NCBI GenBank assembly: GCA_013822695.1 | Contig: PNKW01000029.1 | Coordinates: 1 to 34,860, forward strand | Reading direction: 5' to 3' | DNA length: 34,860 nucleotides | DNA from: Erythrobacter sp. | Lineage (GTDB): Bacteria > Pseudomonadota > Alphaproteobacteria > Sphingomonadales > Sphingomonadaceae | Part shown: one piece after another, positions 1 to 6,292 of the stretch | Position numbering within the stretch: the stretch's first letter is position 1 | How the letters are laid out: each line of letters opens with the position of its first letter | The notes under the pieces: generated by a model | What the model saw: the letters and a program-made list of their open reading frames with translations, nothing else | The model's database searches: none | Told to the model about the DNA's origin: nothing | Position numbers and translations under genes: made by a program

Positions 1-1038
1 CGCGCGGGTGCGCAGCAACGGATAGCTGGCAAAGGCGCTGGCGAAGATCGTGTCGGATTCGACATTGAACCCGGCGATCCCGGTCGCAGGCTTGGTGCCG
101 CTCCAGGTGAACTGACCGCCAAGCCGCAGCCCCTCACCGCCGACGCGGAAATCATGGCCGACCTGCACGGTCTGCTGCTCTTCGAAATCGAGCGTGCTGA
201 ACACCGCCAGCGAGGTGCGGTCGCCCAGTCCGGTGACGTCGTAGATCTCGCCCCGCAGCACGCCGCCATAGCGGCCGATCGACCGCGAGGCGAGGTTCTG
301 GATGTTGATATCGACCATCGCGCGCTGGCGCAGCACCGCGACCTCGCCGACCAGATCGCCGGGCGCGCCGCCTGCGGCGGGACGCAGCGACAGGCGCACA
401 TCGAACCCGGGCAGATCATCGGCGAGCAGCAGGTAGCGCTCGGCCTCGTTGATGTTGAACACATCACGGTTGGTGAGCTTTTCGAGGTAGCGGGCGACCA
501 GCGCCTCCGAAGCCCCTGCCTCGCCGCGCACACGCACCGATGTCAGGCGCCCGAACACAACCTTGAAATCGGGGGTGCCGTCAGCGAGGCTCTGCTCGGG
601 GATCTCGACCGTGGCGAGATAGCCGTCGCGGCGCAGGATGGCGTTGGCTTCGGCGCGGATGTCGCACAGCACCGAAACCGGCAGCTCGCGCCCGACATAG
701 TCGGCATAGGCGCGCTCGAGCGAGAGGCCCGGCACGCGGGCGAGGCCATCGAAGGCAGCGCCCTTCACGGTGAATTTGATCCCCGCATATTCGGGCCGGT
801 CAAGCGCACAGGGCGCGCGTTCGAAATCGCCGTCGACGGTCAGTGTGGTGGAGCGCACCGGCGCCCGGTCGTCGGGCGGCACGAGGTCGCTGCGGTTGGG
901 AGGCGTGATGCCTGCCGCCGGCCCCGCCTGTGCCAGCGCAGGCGCGGGCAGCAGACATAGCGCCGCAGCCGCAATGGCGGCAGAACTGGCGAACGAGCGC
1001 AAATGCACGCGCGGCCGGCTGGTATGAGCTTGCGACAA
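1..1038 (-). CDS. ShlB/FhaC-type two-partner secretion transporter (TpsB), partial
   Basis: The reading frame stays open to the left edge, so only the first 346 or so residues are visible. They show a signal peptide ending in PAPALAQA, two POTRA-like modules, and the start of a beta-barrel rich in alternating polar/hydrophobic strands (for example VDINIQNLASRSIGRYGG and GEGLRLGGQFTWSG). That order is the TpsB pattern: POTRA domains in the periplasm bind the secretion signal of a TpsA exoprotein, and the barrel exports it. The start is uncertain. TTG at 1038 follows a G-rich stretch that could act as ribosome binding site; GTG at 1008 is the alternative; no in-frame ATG fits. The C-terminal barrel and any TpsA partner lie outside the window. 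I recognise the family from architecture and cannot name the substrate. Confidence 0.8.
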   Translation of the reverse strand, partial: MSQAHTSRPRVHLRSFASSAAIAAAALCLLPAPALAQAGPAAGITPPNRSDLVPPDDRAPVRSTTLTVDGDFERAPCALDRPEYAGIKFTVKGAAFDGLARVPGLSLERAYADYVGRELPVSVLCDIRAEANAILRRDGYLATVEIPEQSLADGTPDFKVVFGRLTSVRVRGEAGASEALVARYLEKLTNRDVFNINEAERYLLLADDLPGFDVRLSLRPAAGGAPGDLVGEVAVLRQRAMVDINIQNLASRSIGRYGGVLRGEIYDVTGLGDRTSLAVFSTLDFEEQQTVQVGHDFRVGGEGLRLGGQFTWSGTKPATGIAGFNVESDTIFASAFASYPLLRTRA

Positions 1039-1309
1039 GGTCCCCCCCAAAAATGCGTAACCCGCCCTGCCCGGCCGCCATGCATGCGGCGGGCCTCGGG
1101 CAAGGCCCGGTCCCTCAATACTCGCACGCGGCCTGACACCCCTCCGTGTCATCCCAGCGAACGGCGACCCCTGATGGTCTGCAAAGCTACTCAGGCTTGC
1201 AGTAAAGGCAAGCACGCAGCAGCCCTGAGGGGCCCCGGCAGGCAAGATTGTCGCATTTGGCCAACGGGTGTGACGCGTTTGAACAAACCCGCAGGGCCTC
1301 CGGCAGGAA

Positions 1310-2185
1310 TCACCCCCCGGCGGCGAGCATCACCTTGGCCGAAGCGCCCGACAGCGCGCCGGGCTCGGCGGGGAGCTTGGCCGGGCGCGCGGCGCCGGGA
1401 TAGGCCTGCTTCAGAAGCGCGAGCGCCTCGGTGATGGCGGCATGGAGCGCCGGGTTCTCGCCCTTGATCCCCGCTCCCGAGGCGGCAAAGGCGCTCATCG
1501 CCACGCGCGCGAAGCCATAGCCGTCGAGATAGGGCTCGTAGGCGTCGTTCTTGGCCAGTTGGCGATACATTGCGCTGGCGCGTTCGACCAAATCGGCGAT
1601 CACCGCGCCGGAAACCCTGGCGCTGCTCGCATCACCCTTGGGCGCCTTGGCCGCCGCGGCGCGCAGCGCGGCGATGATCGCGTCATAGGCCTTGTTCACC
1701 TCGGCCACCGGCTTGCCCGCCAGTGCCGCATCCGAGGCGGCAGTGAACAGCGGCTTCATGTCCTTGACGCCGAGCGTAGCGAAGGCCGGGTCCATATCGA
1801 GCAGCACTTCGCTGACCGGGTGCGCGAACATCTCGCCCGCCGCGTCCTTCTTGCCCGCCGCATAGGCATCGCGCGCGGCGACGACATGGGCTTCGGCGAC
1901 GGCAAGGGCGATCCCGTAGGCGACCGGGTCCTTGGCCGCATTGGCGACCGCGACGCCGCCCTCGCCTTCGCCGCCCGAGGCAGCCGCCTCGCCCTCTCCT
2001 GCGCCGCCCTCGCCTTCGCCTGCGCCGCCTTCGCCCTCACCGGCAGTCGCGGCGGCGCCGGGGGCACCCGCCTCGCCGGTCGCACCCTCGCCGCCGCCAG
2101 CCTCGCCGCTGCAAGCTGCAAGCAGCCCGCCTGCAAGCGCGGTGCCGAGGCCAAGCTGGGTCCAGAGTTTGAGCGTGCTGTTCAT
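1310..2185 (-). CDS. putative lipoprotein with Gly/Glu/Ala-rich linker, unknown function
   Basis: This 291-residue protein begins with a lipoprotein signal peptide (lipobox LAAC, cysteine 25), so it should be lipid-anchored on the periplasmic side of a membrane. Residues 26 to about 80 are a low-complexity linker of Gly, Glu and Ala containing tandem GEGEGGA units. The rest is an alanine-rich, probably helical domain with the segments HVVAARDAYAAGKKDAAGEM and LDGYGFARVAMSAFAASG. I do not recognise the domain. The start is the ATG at 2185, because the lipoprotein signal begins there; an open extension to 2323 looks non-coding. It is divergent from a DUF1826 gene whose upstream region carries a Zur-like box, which makes a role in metal supply possible. 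That is inference from context only. Confidence 0.75.
   Translation of the reverse strand: MNSTLKLWTQLGLGTALAGGLLAACSGEAGGGEGATGEAGAPGAAATAGEGEGGAGEGEGGAGEGEAAASGGEGEGGVAVANAAKDPVAYGIALAVAEAHVVAARDAYAAGKKDAAGEMFAHPVSEVLLDMDPAFATLGVKDMKPLFTAASDAALAGKPVAEVNKAYDAIIAALRAAAAKAPKGDASSARVSGAVIADLVERASAMYRQLAKNDAYEPYLDGYGFARVAMSAFAASGAGIKGENPALHAAITEALALLKQAYPGAARPAKLPAEPGALSGASAKVMLAAGG
1955..2041 (-). repeat. short tandem repeat encoding GEGEGGA units
   Basis: Residues 49-77 of the lipoprotein are built from near-repeats of GEGEGGA, visible in the DNA as recurring gccgccctcgccttcgcc-like units. The unit number could vary between strains by slippage while keeping the frame, because the unit is a multiple of three bases. 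Confidence 0.7.
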
Positions 2186-2302
2186 GGGTGGGGGTGCGTC
2201 CTTGGTGTGTGGTGAAGTCCGAAGAGCCTCATGGCCGAACTGATAATCACTCGCAAGAGCCTTTCGCAGCGGGCCTTGCGGGAATGGCGGCGCATCGCTA
2301 GT

Positions 2303-2327
2303 GAAATGATACAACGTTACCAATTTC
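2303..2327. promoter_or_regulatory. Zur-like operator upstream of the DUF1826 gene
   Basis: The core AATGATACAACGTTAC (2305-2320) matches 13 of 16 positions of the AATGTTATAACATTAC-type Zur box as I remember it for proteobacteria, and GAAAT/ATTTC arms flank it symmetrically (2303-2307 and 2323-2327). It ends about 17 bases before the DUF1826 start codon, where a repressor could block transcription start. DUF1826 genes are often found with zinc-responsive genes, which supports the reading. The assignment remains a motif match by eye. Confidence 0.45.
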
Positions 2328-2343
2328 AGGCCCGCACCTGCCC

Positions 2344-3012
2344 ATGACCACGCTCCTTGCGCCCTCAGCCCGCATCGCCGCCGATCCCGCCGTGCTCGGC
2401 GAGATCGCTGCGCCTGATTGCAGCCTCGCGGTGTGGCAGCGCCCCGGCTTTGCCGACTTCACCGCGCTCACCGCCGGATCGCCGGAAGACCTGCGCTTCA
2501 ACAGCACCCCCGATGCGCTCGCCGCCGATCTCGCCCGCGCGCTCGGCCAAGCCGGGTTCCAAGGAGACGCGGCGCTGCACCGGGCGCTGGTCGAGGATGC
2601 AGTGCGCCTTGCCCGGCTGTTTTGCGCCGCGATGGACCTCGCCCACTTCGAGCTCAGGCTCGAGGTCGTGCGGACCGATTCGTGCCGCAAGTTCCACGCC
2701 GACTATGTCACCGCGCGCCTCATCACCACCTATGTCGGCCAGGGCACAGATTGGCTCGAGACCGAAGACGCCGCGCAGGTTGCGGCCGGCGGCGTGCCGC
2801 AGCGGATCCACCGCCTCGCCCCCTTCGATGTGGGAGTGTTCAAGGGCAAGCTTGCCACCGATACCCCAGTCATCCATCGCTCTCCGCCGATTGCCGGAAG
2901 CCCCGGCGGCGTGCGGCTGCTGCTGGTGCTCAATCCGGTGAGTCGGCGGCCCGTGAAATCCGGGGTCGATAGGGCAGATTGCCCCCTTCCGCCGCCCCGG
3001 CATCTCGCCTAA
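2344..3012 (+). CDS. DUF1826 domain protein, probable zinc-homeostasis role
   Basis: The 222-residue product shows the DUF1826 pattern: an N-terminal SLAVWQRPGF segment, a central helical part, and the conserved block CRKFHADYVTARLITTYVG at residues 114-132, followed by GTDWLE. Cys114, His118 and Asp120 in this block could bind a metal. No signal peptide or membrane segment is seen, so the protein is probably cytoplasmic. Members of this family often sit near COG0523 GTPases or Zur-controlled genes, and the Zur-like box just upstream agrees with induction under zinc shortage. The biochemical function is unknown. The tail after LLVLNPV is Pro/Arg-rich and may be poorly conserved. Confidence 0.8.
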   Translation: MTTLLAPSARIAADPAVLGEIAAPDCSLAVWQRPGFADFTALTAGSPEDLRFNSTPDALAADLARALGQAGFQGDAALHRALVEDAVRLARLFCAAMDLAHFELRLEVVRTDSCRKFHADYVTARLITTYVGQGTDWLETEDAAQVAAGGVPQRIHRLAPFDVGVFKGKLATDTPVIHRSPPIAGSPGGVRLLLVLNPVSRRPVKSGVDRADCPLPPPRHLA

Positions 3013-3068
3013 CACGCCCGCCTTGCGCCCGCGCGGGTGCCCGATTTCGTGAGAGAGGTTTGCTGCAC

Positions 3069-5201
3069 ATGAAGAATATCCTGCTGGCCGGTACCAGCGC
3101 GCTGATGCTTGCCCTGCCCGCCGCGGCGCTCGCCGATGAAGGCATGTGGCTGCCGAGCCAGACCGGCGCGATTGCCGAGGAAATGAAGGCGGCTGGCCTC
3201 GAACTCGACGCCAAGACACTGGGCGATCTCCAGCGCCCGCCGCTCACCGCGATCGCCTCGCTCGGCGGCTGTTCGGCGGCGTTCCTTTCGCCGCAGGGTC
3301 TGGTCGCGACCAACCACCACTGCGTCGCAGGCTCGCTCCAGTACAATTCGAGCCCCGAGAACGACTACCTCACCGACGGCTTCCTCGCCAAGGAACTGGG
3401 CGATGAACTCCCCGCCGCCCCTGGCAGCCGCATCTACGTGATCGAGGATCTGCGCGATGTCACCGCCGCGATGCTCAAGGGCGCGGACAAGCTGGAAGGC
3501 CGCGCGCGCTATGACCGGTTGCAGGCCAATCGCACCGCGCTGATCGAAGCGTGCGAGAAGCAGGCCAACCGCCGCTGCGACGTGCGCGCCTATTTCGGCG
3601 GCGCGCAGTACTGGCTCCAGCAGCAGCTCGAGATCCAGGACGTCCGCCTCGTCTATGCCCCCGCAGGCGGTGTCGGCAATTTCGGCGGCGAAAAGGACAA
3701 CTGGCAGTGGCCGCGCCACACCGGCGACTTCTCGTTCTACCGCGCCTACGTGGCGCCCGATGGCTCCTCGGCCGCGTTCAGCAAGGACAACGTGCCCTTC
3801 AAGCCCAAGGCGTGGCTCCCCATCGCCAAGGAAGGCGCCAAGGAAGGCGACTTCGTGATGGTCGCCGGCTTCCCCGGCACCACCGAACGTCTGCGCACGG
3901 CTGACGAGGCGCGCTTCTATTACGAGGAACTCTACCCCTACCAGCAGCGCACGCTCGCCGAATATGGCGACAGCATCGACGCGCTGACCGCGGGCAATCA
4001 GGCGGCGACCATCGCCTATGCCGCCACGCTCCAGGGCGTCGAGAACTACGAGAAGAAGATCGCCGGTCAGCTGGCCGGTGCCGAGGCGATTTCGCTCGTC
4101 GCCAAGAAGCAGGCCGAGGAAGCGGCTTTCCGCGCATGGATCAAGGCCGATCCGAAGCGCGAGGCGCAGTACGGCGCGGCGCTCGCCGAGCTCGACAAGC
4201 TGGTAGCCGACACCAACGCCGTCTCGCTCGCCGACGCCAAGCGCGGTCTGCTCGGCCGCGGCCAGCTCTACGGCGCGGCGCGCACGCTCTATCGCTGGGC
4301 GAACGAGCAGGCCAAGCCCGACAAGGACCGCGAGCCCGGCTTCCAGGCGCGCGACAAGGCCTTCATGACGCAGCGCATGGCAATCATCGAGCGCCGCTAT
4401 GTCGAGGCGATCGACATGGCTCTGTTCGCCGATGCGATCGCCGAATACCGCACGCTCCCCGCCGATCAGCGCATCACGAGCTTCGACGCCTTCCTCGAAG
4501 GCAAGGACTTGGCCTCGCTCTATGCGGGCAGCGAGCTCGGGACCACCGCCAAGCGCATGGAGTGGATGGGCAAGACCCCGGCCGACTTCAAGGCATCGAG
4601 CGATCCCTTCATCCAGCTGGCTGTTGCCACCTATGACGAGAGCATGGCCGCCGAAGCCGCCGACAAGGAACGCGCCGGCCGCATGCAGAAGGCGCGTTCG
4701 GCGGTGATGGCCGCGCGCCTCGCCTATGCGGCCTCGCAGGGCAAGACCATGTATCCCGACGCCAACGGCTCGCTGCGCTTCACCTATGGCAAGGTGACCG
4801 GCAAGACGGTCGACGGGCAGATCTGGACCGCCTTCACCACCGCGGAAGGCATTGTCGCCAAGCACACCGGGCGCGGCGAATTCGATGCGCCCGACAAGAT
4901 GATCGAGCTGATCAAGGCCAAGGACTACGCCGGCTACACCGCGCCTGCGCTGGGCACGCTGCCGGTCGACTTCATGTCGACGGTCGACATCACCAACGGC
5001 AACTCGGGCTCCTCGACACTGAATGCGCGCGGCGAGTTCGTCGGCCTTGCCTTCGACGGGACGATCGAGGGCGTGGTCAGCGACTGGATGTATGATCCGG
5101 CGATCAACCGCACGATCCACGTCGACAGCCGCTTCATGCTGTGGACCATGGACAAGGTCGACGGCGCGACCCGCCTGCTCGAGGAAATGGGCGTCAAGTA
5201 A
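3069..5201 (+). CDS. secreted S46-family dipeptidyl-peptidase, DPP7-like
   Basis: The 710-residue protein has a signal peptide (MKNILLAGTS...AAALA) and the S46 catalytic elements: TNHHC (residues 81-85) with the catalytic His, RHTGDF with Asp220, and GNSGSS with Ser646. It should remove dipeptides from peptide N-termini in the periplasm. Family knowledge says the residue 18 positions after the catalytic Ser separates DPP7 (Gly, hydrophobic P1) from DPP11 (Arg, acidic P1). Here I count Gly664 in FDGTIEG, so DPP7-like specificity is likely. The start is the ATG at 3069, which precedes the signal peptide and follows GAGAGAGG; an open extension upstream to 2979 is not credible. The length fits the family at about 700-720 residues. 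Confidence 0.9.
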   Translation: MKNILLAGTSALMLALPAAALADEGMWLPSQTGAIAEEMKAAGLELDAKTLGDLQRPPLTAIASLGGCSAAFLSPQGLVATNHHCVAGSLQYNSSPENDYLTDGFLAKELGDELPAAPGSRIYVIEDLRDVTAAMLKGADKLEGRARYDRLQANRTALIEACEKQANRRCDVRAYFGGAQYWLQQQLEIQDVRLVYAPAGGVGNFGGEKDNWQWPRHTGDFSFYRAYVAPDGSSAAFSKDNVPFKPKAWLPIAKEGAKEGDFVMVAGFPGTTERLRTADEARFYYEELYPYQQRTLAEYGDSIDALTAGNQAATIAYAATLQGVENYEKKIAGQLAGAEAISLVAKKQAEEAAFRAWIKADPKREAQYGAALAELDKLVADTNAVSLADAKRGLLGRGQLYGAARTLYRWANEQAKPDKDREPGFQARDKAFMTQRMAIIERRYVEAIDMALFADAIAEYRTLPADQRITSFDAFLEGKDLASLYAGSELGTTAKRMEWMGKTPADFKASSDPFIQLAVATYDESMAAEAADKERAGRMQKARSAVMAARLAYAASQGKTMYPDANGSLRFTYGKVTGKTVDGQIWTAFTTAEGIVAKHTGRGEFDAPDKMIELIKAKDYAGYTAPALGTLPVDFMSTVDITNGNSGSSTLNARGEFVGLAFDGTIEGVVSDWMYDPAINRTIHVDSRFMLWTMDKVDGATRLLEEMGVK

Positions 5202-5211
5202 GCCGCCCCAT

Positions 5212-5227
5212 TTTGAATAAGTATGCG
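5212..5227 (+). promoter_or_regulatory. 16-base motif shared with the zwf upstream region, copy 1
   Basis: TTTGAATAAGTATGCG occurs here, 69 bases before the glk start, and again exactly at 11674-11689, 62 bases before the zwf start. It is strikingly AT-rich in a GC-rich sequence. It may be a promoter element or regulator site common to the glucose-catabolic genes; the function is not known. Confidence 0.5.
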
Positions 5228-5251
5228 GCGCGTGGGATTCCCGCGTGCCGC
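5225..5251 (+). other. GC-rich hairpin in the glk leader
   Basis: GCGGCGCGTGG can pair with CCGCGTGCCGC across a five-base loop, with two G-U pairs as RNA. No T-tract follows, so a classical terminator for the upstream peptidase gene is unlikely. It starts inside the shared 16-base motif. Confidence 0.5.
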
Positions 5252-5296
5252 CTGCTATTGCTTGCGCCGTCAGGATTTGCGGGCGGGGAGAGAGCA

Positions 5297-6292
5297 ATGC
5301 GCGATGTGGTTGTGGTCGATATCGGCGGGACGCATGCCCGTTTCGCGATTGCCAGCATCGGCGCGGACGGGGCGATCAGTCTCGACGAGCCCGAAACGCT
5401 CCATACCGCCGATCATGCGAGCTTCCAAACCGCGTGGGAGGCGTTCCGCCACCGCAAGGGCGGCACCCTGCCCCCGGCGGTGAGCATCGCGGTGGCTGGC
5501 CCGGTCGGCAGCCCCGCCAAGCCCAATCCGGTGATCCGCTTCACCAACAACCCGTGGATCATCCGCCCCGCGCTGATCCCCGAGAAGCTCGGCGCGAGCC
5601 ACTACACCATCGTCAATGATTTCGCCGCGGTCGCCCATGCCGTCGCGCGGGCCGATGAAAGCCAGTTCCTGCACCTTGCCGGCCCCGATGTGCCGCTGGG
5701 GCGCGAGGGCACGATCTCGGTGCTCGGGCCGGGGACGGGGCTGGGAGTCGCGCATCTCTATCGTTCGGGCCAGCACTACCGGGTGCAGGCGACCGAAGGC
5801 GGGCATATCGACTTCGCCCCGCTCGACACCATCGAGGACGCGATCCTTGCCCGCCTGCGCCAGCGCCATTTGCGGGTCTCGGTCGAGCGCGTGGTGGCGG
5901 GGCCGGGGATCGTCGACATCTATCAGGCGCTCGCCGCGCTCGAACACCGCACCGAGCCCGAGCGCGATGCGATCGAAATCTGGAACCTCGGCACCTCGGG
6001 CGAGGATTCGCTTGCGGCGGCGGCGGTGGACCGCTTCTGCCTCTCGCTCGGTTCGGTTGCGGGCGATCTGGCGCTCGCGCAGGGCGGCTTTGCCGGCGTG
6101 GTGATCGCAGGCGGCCTCGGCTACCGCATCCGCGACACGCTGCTCGCCTCGGGCTTTGCCGCGCGGTTCAAGGCCAAGGGGCGGTTCGAGAGCCTGATGG
6201 CAGGCATTCCGGTCAAGCTGATCATCCACCCGCAGCCCGGCCTGTTCGGCGCGGCAGCGGCCTTCGCCTCCGAGCACGGAGAGAGCGCATGA
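5297..6292 (+). CDS. glk: glucokinase
   Basis: The 331-residue protein belongs to the Glk family (COG0837 type) and phosphorylates glucose with ATP in the cytoplasm to feed the Entner-Doudoroff pathway. Visible motifs are the phosphate-binding DIGGTHARF at residues 8-16, VNDF with catalytic Asp108, LGPGTGLGVAHL at 143-154 and ATEGGHIDFAP at 165-175. The length is normal for the family. The start is the ATG at 5297 after GGGGAGAGAG; the open frame upstream has no family similarity. The stop overlaps the next start codon (ATGA), so glk and the PEP-carboxylase-like gene are probably translated together. A motif and hairpin shared with zwf precede it. Confidence 0.95.
   Translation: MRDVVVVDIGGTHARFAIASIGADGAISLDEPETLHTADHASFQTAWEAFRHRKGGTLPPAVSIAVAGPVGSPAKPNPVIRFTNNPWIIRPALIPEKLGASHYTIVNDFAAVAHAVARADESQFLHLAGPDVPLGREGTISVLGPGTGLGVAHLYRSGQHYRVQATEGGHIDFAPLDTIEDAILARLRQRHLRVSVERVVAGPGIVDIYQALAALEHRTEPERDAIEIWNLGTSGEDSLAAAAVDRFCLSLGSVAGDLALAQGGFAGVVIAGGLGYRIRDTLLASGFAARFKAKGRFESLMAGIPVKLIIHPQPGLFGAAAAFASEHGESA

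Noticed and set aside
1039..1309. Gap between the TpsB and lipoprotein genes, with a plus-strand frame across it
   Set aside because: The plus-strand frame is Arg/Pro-rich, lacks a ribosome binding site and runs into the antisense of the lipoprotein gene. Short inverted repeats there do not form a convincing terminator or operator.
3009..5297. A 762-residue minus-strand frame opposite the S46 peptidase
   Set aside because: The plus strand carries the signal peptide and full catalytic motifs; the opposite frame is only an artefact of GC-rich codon use.
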